A DNA stretch of 64,000 nt, taken from the NCBI RefSeq assembly GCF_003351145.1, contig NZ_QQSV01000001.1, positions 1 through 64,000 of the forward strand, given 5' to 3'. Shown here piece by piece: positions 28,748-36,365 of this stretch (position 1 is its first letter; every line of letters starts with the position of its first letter). Under the pieces are notes generated by a model, which worked only from the letters and a program-made list of their open reading frames with translations, was not told the origin of the DNA and did not search any database. The DNA is from Meiothermus sp. QL-1. GTDB lineage: Bacteria > Deinococcota > Deinococci > Deinococcales > Thermaceae. The translations under genes and the position numbers were made by a program.

Positions 28748-29965
28748 ATGCGCCCCCACACCACGCCCTGGTATTTGGTGCTCTCCTCCTACTGGTTTGC
28801 CAGCAGCTTCAAGTGGTTCTTGATCCTGCTGGTCTTGCTGCCTGCAAGGGTGGCCGAGCTGGTGCCAGAAGCAGAGCGGGCCACACGGCTCGGCTTTTTG
28901 TTTGCCCTAGGAGCGGTGATGGCCCTGGTGGGCCCCCCCCTTTGGGGCTATTTTTCCGACCGGGTGGGGCGGCGGATGCCCTTTTTGGCCCTGGGTGCGC
29001 TCTTGACCGCGGGGGCGCTGGTCTGGATGGCCTACGCCCCCAGCTATTTACAGCTCGTGCTGGCCTATTTGCTGTTGCAGGTTGCCGACGATATGGCCAC
29101 AGGCCCCTACTCGGCCCTCATCCCCGACCTGGCCGCCCGCCGGGAGCGGGGGGTGGCCTCGGGCTGGCTGGGGGTTTTGCAGGTGGGGGGGCAGGTGACC
29201 GCAGGTGGGGTGGGTTTTCTGCTGCCCAGCCTGCAAGGGCAGTTCCTGCTCATCGCCCTGGTCAACCTGCTGGCTGCTCTGCTCACCCTGCGCTTCGTAG
29301 GGGAGGTTCCAGGGCTCAGGCCGCAGGCTCGAGGGTTCCTGGAGAGCCTGCTGGCGCCTTGGCGGAGTGCCGATTTTCGCTGGGTCTGGTTCACGCGTTT
29401 TCTGGTTATGCTGGCCCAGTACAGCGTGCAGACCTATCTTCAGTTCTACCTGGCCGATGTGGTGCGGGTTTTCCAGGCTTTCGGCCGGGTTGTGGCCACC
29501 GAGGCCTTCCAGGCGGTGGCCTTGCTAGGCCTGCTCATCTCTTTAGGAGCGGCCCTCTCGGCGGTTCCGGCAGGGCGCCTTTCCGACCACTGGGGCCGCA
29601 AACCCGCCATCTACCTGGCAGGGGCAGGCCTGGCCTTGCTGATGCTGCCCCTTCTGCTCCTGCCGCGCTTTGATGTGCTGCTGGGGCTGGCGTTGGTCTT
29701 CGGGCTCTTTTACGGGGCCTATCTGGCGGTGGACTGGGCCCTGGTGGCCGACGTCCTGCCCGACCCCGAGGCCCACGCCACCGATATGGGCCTCTGGCAG
29801 ACCTCCATTGTGCTGCCCCAGGTGCTGGCTGGGAGCCTGGGGGTGGTGGTGGACACCTTTAACCGCCATTCGGGTGGTCTGGGTTACACGGTGCTCTTTT
29901 TGCTGGCCGCGCTTTGCTTCGTGCTGGGGACTTTGCTGGTACGGCAGATTCGCTCGGTGCGCTAG
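28748..29965 (+). CDS. Major facilitator superfamily transporter
   Basis: A 405-residue protein with about twelve hydrophobic helices. The MFS loop 2-3 motif GYFSDRVGRRMPF and its repeat GRLSDHWGRKPAIY in the second half are clear. VADDMATGPYSALIPD and YLAVDWALVADVLPD in helices 4 and 10 resemble the glycoside-cation symporter or sucrose-transporter-like branch, so a sugar substrate is possible. ATG 28748 is chosen because TATACT (28734-28739) lies 8 nt upstream; an earlier in-frame codon at 28700 overlaps the tRNA terminator. Confidence 0.88.
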   Translation: MRPHTTPWYLVLSSYWFASSFKWFLILLVLLPARVAELVPEAERATRLGFLFALGAVMALVGPPLWGYFSDRVGRRMPFLALGALLTAGALVWMAYAPSYLQLVLAYLLLQVADDMATGPYSALIPDLAARRERGVASGWLGVLQVGGQVTAGGVGFLLPSLQGQFLLIALVNLLAALLTLRFVGEVPGLRPQARGFLESLLAPWRSADFRWVWFTRFLVMLAQYSVQTYLQFYLADVVRVFQAFGRVVATEAFQAVALLGLLISLGAALSAVPAGRLSDHWGRKPAIYLAGAGLALLMLPLLLLPRFDVLLGLALVFGLFYGAYLAVDWALVADVLPDPEAHATDMGLWQTSIVLPQVLAGSLGVVVDTFNRHSGGLGYTVLFLLAALCFVLGTLLVRQIRSVR

Positions 29966-29980
29966 TTGAGGAGGTTTTGA

Positions 29981-30961
29981 GTGCGCTTTTTTGGGCTTTT
30001 GTTCGGCCTGGGGCTTTTGGCCTGGGCCCAGACCACCCACACAGTACGCCCTGGGGAGACCCTATACCGCATTGCCCAGCAGTACGGGACCACCGTAGAG
30101 GCCCTGCAGGCCCTAAACGGCATCGCCGACCCGCGCCAGCTCCGGGTGGGCCAGGTTTTGCAGGTGGAGGAGCCCCTGCACCGGCTTACCCAGCTCCCTG
30201 CCCCCCTTCAAGCCCTTACCTGGCCCCAGGCCACCCCTCAGGGCCGTCTGGCAGTGGTGCGGCTGGAGGCCTCGAAGAGGGTAGAGGGCTTCGTGCGTTT
30301 TTTGGGAGGTCGCTACCCGGTGCAGAACAACCGCGTGCTGTTGCCGGTTCCGGCCCTGCAGGCCCCGGGGGTGTACCCGGCCTACCTCGAGCTGGGGGAA
30401 GCCAGGGTGCGCCTGGAGATCCGGGTGGTGGCGGGGCGCTTTGGCCGGCTGGTGCTCTGGCTGCCCCCCGAGCGCCAGCGCTTGCTGGTGCCCGAGCGGC
30501 TGCGGGCCGAGCGGGCCCGGGTTTTGGCGGCCTGCGACCCTGAGCGGCCCCAAGCGTGGCGGGGGCCCTTCCGCAGGCCGGTGGCCTCGGAGCGCATCAC
30601 CGACCCCTTCGGAACCCGCCGCAGCTACGACGGGGGGCGTACCTACAGCTACCACGAGGGCCTGGACTACGGCGTGCCCGAGGGTACGCCGGTCTATGCC
30701 CCGGCCCCCGGGGTGGTGGCCCTGGCCGAGGTGCTTTTCGTGCGGGGTGGGGCGGTTGTGCTGGACCACGGCGCGGGGGTGTGCAGCGGTTACTGGCACC
30801 TCTCCCGCCTTGCGGTGAGGCCCGGGCAGCGGGTGGAGGCAGGGGCGCTTCTGGGCTACTCGGGCAACACCGGGCTTTCTAGCGGTCCCCACCTGCACTA
30901 CGAGATACGCGTCTTTGGGGTGCCCACCGACCCGGTGCCCTGGTTCACCCGTCCTCCCTAA
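29981..30961 (+). CDS. Secreted LysM and M23 peptidase
   Basis: A 326-residue envelope protein. A signal peptide (FFGLLFGLGLLAWAQ) is followed by one LysM domain (HTVRPGETLYRIAQQYGTTV ... LRVGQVLQV), a linker domain of about 120 residues, and a C-terminal M23 peptidase with zinc ligands in YHEGLDYGVPEG (HxxxD) and HLHYEI (HxH). It is likely to cleave peptidoglycan cross-links or to regulate an amidase. GTG 29981 follows GAGGAGG. The 3' end overlaps the convergent folate gene by 17 nt. Confidence 0.93.
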   Translation: MRFFGLLFGLGLLAWAQTTHTVRPGETLYRIAQQYGTTVEALQALNGIADPRQLRVGQVLQVEEPLHRLTQLPAPLQALTWPQATPQGRLAVVRLEASKRVEGFVRFLGGRYPVQNNRVLLPVPALQAPGVYPAYLELGEARVRLEIRVVAGRFGRLVLWLPPERQRLLVPERLRAERARVLAACDPERPQAWRGPFRRPVASERITDPFGTRRSYDGGRTYSYHEGLDYGVPEGTPVYAPAPGVVALAEVLFVRGGAVVLDHGAGVCSGYWHLSRLAVRPGQRVEAGALLGYSGNTGLSSGPHLHYEIRVFGVPTDPVPWFTRPP

Positions 30962-31493
30962 GGGCCGGGCGCACGCCCTGCTCGGTGGCCAGGTAGCGCA
31001 CCGGGACGTCCCAGGGGTCGTGGGGCAGGGCGGGGAGCAGCAGGGCCTCGGCGGTGAGGCCCAGGGTGAGGACGGTGGGCGGCAGGGCAGCCAGGAAGCG
31101 GTCGTAGAAGCCCTGGCCGTAGCCGAGCCGCCAGCCTTGGGGGTCGAAGGCCAGGCCGGGCACCAGCACCGCCTCCAAGACGCCGGTCTCCACCCTAGGG
31201 GCGTGGGGGGCGGGCTCCAGAAAGCCGTAGCGGTGCCGCACCAGCGGGCAGGGCAGGGGGTGCACCTCGAGGCCGTGGGTGCGGGCCCGGGGCAGGTAGT
31301 AGTGGGCCGGGTAGAGGGTTTGGAGGGGGGCTGGGTCCAGCTCGGAGCCGAAGGCGCTGTAGAGCAGGATGTGCTTGGCGCTTCGTTCGGCCAGGAAGCG
31401 GGCCAGGTGGCCGGCCACCTGGTGGGATAGCTCGGCCGTGGGCAGGCCTGCGCGCACCCGCTTGGCCCAGCGCCTGAGCTCGGCCTTGGTCAT
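30945..31493 (-). CDS. 5-formyltetrahydrofolate cyclo-ligase
   Basis: A 182-residue enzyme that converts 5-formyl-THF to 5,10-methenyl-THF with ATP, repairing folate storage forms. Motifs are ELRRWAKRVRAGLP, YLPRARTHGLEVHPL, ETGVLEAVLVPGLAFDPQGWRLGYGQGFYDRFL (split over the ATP and folate site). ATG 31493 is the start: an earlier in-frame start at 31697 would cross the promoter and the divergent FmdB-like gene. Confidence 0.92.
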   Translation of the reverse strand: MTKAELRRWAKRVRAGLPTAELSHQVAGHLARFLAERSAKHILLYSAFGSELDPAPLQTLYPAHYYLPRARTHGLEVHPLPCPLVRHRYGFLEPAPHAPRVETGVLEAVLVPGLAFDPQGWRLGYGQGFYDRFLAALPPTVLTLGLTAEALLLPALPHDPWDVPVRYLATEQGVRPALREDG

Positions 31494-31499
31494 GGCGCC

Positions 31500-31528
31500 A
31501 GTATCCCAGGCTCCCCGGGGCCTGTCCA
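31500..31528 (-). promoter_or_regulatory. Promoter of 5-formyl-THF cyclo-ligase
   Basis: On the minus strand, TGGACA (31528-31523) and GATACT (31505-31500) are spaced by 17 nt, and the -10 ends 6 nt before ATG 31493. This predicts a leaderless mRNA. Confidence 0.75.
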
Positions 31529-31534
31529 GCCGGG

Positions 31535-31561
31535 TTGACAGTCGAGCCCTCGTTCTGTCAA
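31535..31561. promoter_or_regulatory. TTGACAG inverted repeat between divergent genes
   Basis: TTGACAG (31535-31541) and CTGTCAA (31555-31561) form a perfect 7-bp inverted repeat with a 13-nt spacer between the divergent folate and FmdB-like genes. Each arm is also a consensus -35, but convincing -10 elements at the right distance are not seen for both. It could be an operator or paired -35 elements. Confidence 0.4.
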
Positions 31562-31610
31562 AATCCCCATAGGGGGCGACCCCGGATCCCGTTGCAACAA
31601 GGAGTCGGCC

Positions 31611-31829
31611 ATGCCCATCTACGTCTACGAGAACCTCGAGACCGGTGAGCGCTACGAGTTTGAGCAGAGCTTCCACGAGCCGGCCTATACCCACCACCCC
31701 GAGACAGGGGCGCCCATCAAGCGGGTGATCTTCGCCCCGGCGGTGGTCTTCAAGGGGTCGGGCTGGTACATCAAGGACTCCAAGGCCAACGGCAAGAAGG
31801 AAAAAAGCGAGAGCGAGGCGGCGGACTAG
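31611..31829 (+). CDS. FmdB-family small protein lacking the zinc-ribbon cysteines
   Basis: A 72-residue protein aligned over its length with FmdB zinc-ribbon proteins: N-terminal MPIYVYENLETGERYEFEQ against the usual MPxYEYxCxxCGxxFE, and the conserved VVFKGSGWYIKD near the end. All four cysteines are missing (ENLET and HHPET replace the two CxxC knuckles), so it cannot bind zinc in the normal way. The acidic/lysine-rich tail KKEKSESEAAD is typical. AAGGAG precedes ATG 31611. Function is unknown. Confidence 0.85.
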   Translation: MPIYVYENLETGERYEFEQSFHEPAYTHHPETGAPIKRVIFAPAVVFKGSGWYIKDSKANGKKEKSESEAAD

Positions 31830-32374
31830 CCGCCGAAAATCCTCTGGCCCCTCCAGCCTTGGGGCTGGTCCTCTTTTTTAAGGGGCTTCAGCCGCGCCGC
31901 CTGGCCGGGGGCTATCCGATGGCGGGCGAACCAGCCCTGGGGAACCTCCAGCACCTGGCGGTAGACCCGGTTGGGAAAGGAAACAGGGCAGCGCGGCTGG
32001 TTGGGGCAGGGGGGAAGGTCGAGGATAACCAAAATCCGCCCTTTCTCGTCTAAAAAGGCCACCGAGACTGCTCTGGAGAGGCCCAGGCTGCTCCAGCCCT
32101 CGTCGCGGGGCCCAGGGAAGCTGTACCAGATGCCCTGCTCCTCCCCAAGCTGGCGGCGGGCCAGAAGGCCCTGGGCGGTGTTGAGGGGGGTGTAGACCGG
32201 CAGCTCGAGCGTGCCCCTGGGGGCCTCAATCAGGGCCACGCGCTGGAGCAGGGGGCTGGTGGGCCGTGGGGGTGCGGCGATTCGCCCGGCCAGGAAATAC
32301 CCGGCGGTTGCCAGGGCCACGGCCAGACCCACCAGCAAGGCGCTGTATCCGTAGAGGGGCCCTTTGGCGTTCAT
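31826..32374 (-). CDS. DUF192 family envelope protein
   Basis: A 182-residue protein with an N-terminal signal-anchor (LLVGLAVALATAGYFLAG) and a DUF192 domain: LPVYTPLNTAQGLLARRQL, VAFLDEKGRILVI, and the terminal QVLEVPQGWFARHRIAPGQ. Its start overlaps the stop of the upstream glutaminyl cyclase gene by 4 nt, so the two are co-transcribed. The biochemical function is unknown. Confidence 0.88.
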   Translation of the reverse strand: MNAKGPLYGYSALLVGLAVALATAGYFLAGRIAAPPRPTSPLLQRVALIEAPRGTLELPVYTPLNTAQGLLARRQLGEEQGIWYSFPGPRDEGWSSLGLSRAVSVAFLDEKGRILVILDLPPCPNQPRCPVSFPNRVYRQVLEVPQGWFARHRIAPGQAARLKPLKKEDQPQGWRGQRIFGG

Positions 32375-33120
32375 CGGCGCACTTCAATCTCGAATAGATG
32401 GGGCCAGAGCTTGCCGGTCACAAAGATGCGCCTCCTCTGGGCGTCGTAGGCGATGCCATTCAGAACGGCGTCGGGGTTGGGGTTCCGGGCCTGGGCCAGC
32501 AGGGCCAGAGGGGCGAGCTCGAGCCAGGCCTCCACCTGGCCGTTCTCGGGGTTGATGATGGCGATGCGGGTGGTGAGCCACACATTGGCCCAGATACGCC
32601 CCTCAATGTACTCCAGCTCGTTGAGGCGCTCCACCGGCATTCCCCCAGCCCGCACGCTTAGGGTGCGCTCGGGGCGCAGGGTGCGCGGGTTCAGGAAGTA
32701 GAGCTGGCTCGAGCCATCGGACATGATGAGCTGCCTGCCGTTGTGGGTCAGGCCCCAGCCCTCGGTGGCGTAGCTGAATCGGCCCTGGAGGTTGAAGTCG
32801 AGGTCGTAGATGAAGCCCACCCGGTTGCGCCAGGTGAGCTGGTAAATCCGGTTTTGGAAGAGGGTGATGCCCTCGCCGAAGTACTCGGGTTGCAGGGCGC
32901 GGCTTTTCAGCACCCTTCCTGTCTCGAGCTCCACCTTGCGCAGGCTGGACTGGCCGTATAGCCCGGTGCCCTCGTAGAGGAAGCCCTGGTGGTAGACAAG
33001 GCCCTGGGTGAAAGCTGCGGGGTCGTGGGGAAAGGTGTGGACCACCCGAAAGCCCCATACCGGCACTGACTGAGCCATACAGAGGCCCAAAAAAACGAAA
33101 AAAAAGGAGTACCGCGCCAC
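32371..33120 (-). CDS. Glutaminyl-peptide cyclotransferase (plant-type, secreted)
   Basis: A 249-residue five-bladed propeller enzyme that cyclises N-terminal Gln to pyroglutamate on exported proteins. It has a signal peptide (SFFFVFLGLCMAQS) and the family motifs FTQGLVYHQGFLYEGTGLYG, SDGSSQLYFLNP, LNELEYIEGRIWANVW and NGIAYDAQRRRIFVTGKLWP. It starts at GTG 33120. It may protect secreted proteins from aminopeptidases at high temperature, which is inference. Confidence 0.93.
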   Translation of the reverse strand: MARYSFFFVFLGLCMAQSVPVWGFRVVHTFPHDPAAFTQGLVYHQGFLYEGTGLYGQSSLRKVELETGRVLKSRALQPEYFGEGITLFQNRIYQLTWRNRVGFIYDLDFNLQGRFSYATEGWGLTHNGRQLIMSDGSSQLYFLNPRTLRPERTLSVRAGGMPVERLNELEYIEGRIWANVWLTTRIAIINPENGQVEAWLELAPLALLAQARNPNPDAVLNGIAYDAQRRRIFVTGKLWPHLFEIEVRR

Positions 33121-33161
33121 CTTTTCACCTTACCGCGAAAGGATGAGCCATGGATTGTGCG

Positions 33162-33788
33162 CTAGACCAATCCCCGGGCCCGTAGCTCCTCCACCAGCCG
33201 GCGGTGCACTTCCTCGGCGCGGGGTTTCTCCACGCTTACCTTTACAAACCTTTCCGGCTCGCCTCGAGCCAGCTCAAAAAATCCCTCCAGCACCCGCTCG
33301 TGAAAGGCCAGCTCCTCCTCCTCGAAGCGGTCGGGCTCGAGGGTGCCCCGGCGGTGCCGGGCCCGCCACAGCCCCAGCCGGGGGGGTAGGTAGAGGAGAA
33401 AGGTGAGGTCGGGCCAGAGGTCGCCCAGAAAGCCCTGCGAGACTGCCCTAAGCCACGCAATGGGCAGCCCCCGGCCATACCCCTGGTAGGCCAGGCTGGA
33501 GTCCAGCCAGCGGTCCGAGACCACCACCGCCCCCCGCTTCAGCGCAGGCCGGATAACGGTCGCGGCGTGCTCGGCCCGGTCGGCGCTGTAGAGCAAAAAC
33601 TCGGTCTCGGGCCTCATGGGGTGGGTCAGGATGAGCCGGCGCAGCGCCTGGCCCAGCTCGGTGCCCCCCGGCTCGCGGGTCAGCACCACCTCGCGCCCTT
33701 GCTTCTGCAGCCACTCGGCCAGCATGCGGGCCTGGGTCGACTTGCCGGCCCCCTCGGGCCCCTCGAGGGTGATGAAAAGGCCTTTCAT
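33162..33788 (-). CDS. tmk: Thymidylate kinase
   Basis: Phosphorylates dTMP to dTDP. The 208-residue enzyme has Walker A EGPEGAGKSTQA, TREPGGTELG, the DRW-type motif SDRWLDSSLAYQGYGRGL, and a lid region RARHRRGTLEPDRFE. Its start overlaps the stop of the Nif3-like gene by 4 nt, so they form an operon. Confidence 0.95.
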   Translation of the reverse strand: MKGLFITLEGPEGAGKSTQARMLAEWLQKQGREVVLTREPGGTELGQALRRLILTHPMRPETEFLLYSADRAEHAATVIRPALKRGAVVVSDRWLDSSLAYQGYGRGLPIAWLRAVSQGFLGDLWPDLTFLLYLPPRLGLWRARHRRGTLEPDRFEEEELAFHERVLEGFFELARGEPERFVKVSVEKPRAEEVHRRLVEELRARGLV

Positions 33789-34537
33789 AGCCCCGTGGGG
33801 TGCTCTAGGAAGACCCAGGGCAGGCCGAACTCGGCCGAAAGCCGCTCCGCCAGGGCTTTTACCCCGAAGGTTTCGCTCTGGTAGTGGCCCAGGTAAAAGA
33901 CGTTGAGCCCCAGCTCAAAAGGGTCGTGGTAGTGGGCGTGGGACGCTTCGCCGGTGATGTAGAGCTCGCAGCCCAGGGCCCTGGCCTGGGCCATCTCCCC
34001 TGCTCCACCGCCCGAGACGATGCCCACCCACTCCACCCGCTCGGGCCCCCCAGCGTGCACCAGGGGCGGCGTTCCAGTGAGGGCCTCCAGGAGGCGCTCC
34101 AGCTCGCCCAGGCTCCTGGCCGCCGGCAGGCGGCCCACCCAGCCGATGTTCCCGTAGCGGGGGTGGGGCAGGGGGGCTAGCGCGGTGAGACCCAGCTTTT
34201 GGGCAATCACCGCGTTGTTGCCCACCTCGGGGTGGGCGTCCAGCGGCAGATGCGCGGTGTACAGGTTGATGCCGCTTTTGAGAAGGGCTTCCAAGCGCTT
34301 TTTGTGCGGGCCCACCACGGCCAGGGGCTGGCCCCAGAACAGGCCGTGGTGGGTGATGAGGAAGTCCACCTGGGCGGCCCTGGCCTTTTCAAAGACGGCC
34401 AAGGCCGCGTCCACCGCCACCCCCAGCCGCCTTACCTCGGCCTTCCCCTCCACCTGCAGCCCGTTGAGGGAGGGGTCTTTGAAGGCGCCAATCTGTAGGT
34501 ACTCGTTCAGCCAGCGAACCAGGGCGTCGCGCTGCAT
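33785..34537 (-). CDS. Nif3-like dinuclear metal centre protein
   Basis: A 250-residue Nif3/YbgI-family protein with metal-binding ITHHGLFW, YTAHLPLDAHPEVGNNA and, near the end, ITGEASHAHYHDPFELG; SLNGLQVEG is the N-terminal family motif. These proteins form toroidal hexamers. A GTP cyclohydrolase I type 2 role has been proposed, but the function is not settled. TAGACT (34545-34550, minus) ends 7 nt before the ATG. Confidence 0.92.
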   Translation of the reverse strand: MQRDALVRWLNEYLQIGAFKDPSLNGLQVEGKAEVRRLGVAVDAALAVFEKARAAQVDFLITHHGLFWGQPLAVVGPHKKRLEALLKSGINLYTAHLPLDAHPEVGNNAVIAQKLGLTALAPLPHPRYGNIGWVGRLPAARSLGELERLLEALTGTPPLVHAGGPERVEWVGIVSGGGAGEMAQARALGCELYITGEASHAHYHDPFELGLNVFYLGHYQSETFGVKALAERLSAEFGLPWVFLEHPTGL

Positions 34538-34550
34538 GCCCTACAGTCTA

Positions 34551-36365
34551 CTAGTCCCCGCTGCCGTGCACGTACTGCAGCTCATAGAGCTTGGCGTAGT
34601 AGCCGTTTTTACGCAGCAGCTCCTCGTGGCGGCCCTCCTCCACCAGCCGACCTTTGCGGAAGACTAGAATCCGGTCGGCATGGCGGATGGTGGAAAGCCG
34701 GTGGGCAATCACAATTGAGGTCCGCCCCTCCATCACCCGCTCCAGGGCGGCCTGGATCTTCTGCTCGGTCTCGGCGTCTACATTGGCCGTGGCCTCGTCG
34801 AGGATGAGGAGGATGTCGGGGTTGTGCAGCAGGGCTCGAGCTAGCGCTAGAAGCTGCTTCTGCCCGGTGGAAAGCCCTCCGCCGCGCTCGTGCAGCACGG
34901 TCTGGTACCCCTGGGGCAGCTTCTGGATGAACTCATCCGCCCCCACGAAGGCGCACACCTCCTGGATGCGCGCGAAGGGAATGCTCGCATCTCCCAGGCG
35001 AAGGTTCGACTCGATGCTACCGCTGAACAAAAAGGGGTCTTGCTGCACCATCCCAATGGCCCGGCGCAGGTCCCGTTGGGCGTAGTCCCGCACATCGACG
35101 CCGTCTATCTTCACCGCCCCTTTTTGCACGTCGTAGAAGCGGGCGATCAGGCTGATCACGCTGGTCTTGCCTGCTCCGGTGGCGCCCACCAGGGCAATCT
35201 TTTCCCCCGGTTCTACCCGGAAGCTTACCCCCCGCAGCACCCAGTCCCAAGCCTCCCCGCCTTCCTGCCGCTTGTTGTAGGCAAACCACACCTCCTCGAA
35301 CTCCACCCTTCCCCTAAAGCGTTCCACCCGCTTGGCGTTGGGTTTGTCCTGGACCTCCTCCTCGGTGTCCAGCAGGCTGAAGATGCGCTCGGCCGAGGCC
35401 ATGGCGGCCTGGAAGATGTTGAACTTGTCGGACAGGTCCTGCAAAGGCTGGAAAAGCTGGCGCACATAGTCGGTGAAGGCCACCAGAAGGCCCAGGGTTA
35501 TGGTCTGCTGGATCACCTGGTTGCCCCCGTACCCGACCACCAGGGCCACCGCGCCTTCGCCCATGAGGCCTACTAGGGGGAAGAAGAGGGCGAACCACTT
35601 GATGATGTCCACCCAGGCCCTACGAAGCTCGGTAGAGAGCCGGTCGAACTGGGCCTCGTTTTTGCTTTCGCGGCCAAATAGCTGGGTGGTCTGGACGCCG
35701 GACAGGTTTTCCTGCAGCGAGGCGTTGAGCCGGGAAAGGCGCAGGCGCATGGTGCGGTAGGCCTCGCGCATGCCGCCGCGGATCCAGCTTGTGACCCCTA
35801 TGAAGATGGGCATGATGGCGAAGACCACCAAAGCCAGCCGCCAGTCCAGCGCCAGCATAAAGCCCATCAACCCCAATACGAGGGCGAAGTCGGCGATCAG
35901 CCCCACGAGGCCGCCGGTAATGAACTGGTTGATGGCGTCTACGTCCGAGGTGACGCGGGTCATGAGCCGGCCTACGGGGTTGCGGTCGAAGTAGCCCAGG
36001 TGCAGGCGCTGCAATTTGGCGAAGATTTCCGAGCGCAGGTCGTAGAGGATGTGCTGCCCTACCCAGCCTATCAGGTAGGTCTGGGCGTAGTTGGCGATGA
36101 AGTCCACCAGCCGCACCGCCAGGAAAAGAGCCGAGATGAGCAGCAGGGTCTCGTAGCGCTCGGCCAGCGGCAGCACCTCGCGCGGCACGATGGCGTGGTC
36201 GATGGCGTACTTGAGGAACAGGGGGGTGGAAGCCGCCGTGAGGGTGCTCACCACCAGGGCCACAAGGGCCAGCCCTACCTGCTTCCAGTAGGGGCGCACA
36301 TACCGGAGAATGCGCCGGGCCAGCCGGGCGTCGAAACTCTTCTTAAAAGCTTCCTCCTCGTGCAT
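34551..36365 (-). CDS. Heterodimeric ABC exporter subunit, TmrA-like
   Basis: A 604-residue half-transporter: six transmembrane helices then an ATPase domain. Walker A is GATGAGKTSVI, Walker B LLILDEATANVD with the catalytic Glu present, H-loop IVIAHRLSTI. The signature reads LSTGQ instead of LSGGQ. The ATG directly follows the TAG of the TmrB-like gene with no gap. The pair corresponds to the Thermus TmrAB exporter, a model of the human TAP peptide transporter, where one of the two composite ATP sites is degenerate. Confidence 0.9.
   Translation of the reverse strand: MHEEEAFKKSFDARLARRILRYVRPYWKQVGLALVALVVSTLTAASTPLFLKYAIDHAIVPREVLPLAERYETLLLISALFLAVRLVDFIANYAQTYLIGWVGQHILYDLRSEIFAKLQRLHLGYFDRNPVGRLMTRVTSDVDAINQFITGGLVGLIADFALVLGLMGFMLALDWRLALVVFAIMPIFIGVTSWIRGGMREAYRTMRLRLSRLNASLQENLSGVQTTQLFGRESKNEAQFDRLSTELRRAWVDIIKWFALFFPLVGLMGEGAVALVVGYGGNQVIQQTITLGLLVAFTDYVRQLFQPLQDLSDKFNIFQAAMASAERIFSLLDTEEEVQDKPNAKRVERFRGRVEFEEVWFAYNKRQEGGEAWDWVLRGVSFRVEPGEKIALVGATGAGKTSVISLIARFYDVQKGAVKIDGVDVRDYAQRDLRRAIGMVQQDPFLFSGSIESNLRLGDASIPFARIQEVCAFVGADEFIQKLPQGYQTVLHERGGGLSTGQKQLLALARALLHNPDILLILDEATANVDAETEQKIQAALERVMEGRTSIVIAHRLSTIRHADRILVFRKGRLVEEGRHEELLRKNGYYAKLYELQYVHGSGD

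Noticed and set aside
31494-31697. Longer start of 5-formyl-THF cyclo-ligase
   Set aside because: It would run through a good promoter and the start of the divergent FmdB-like gene.
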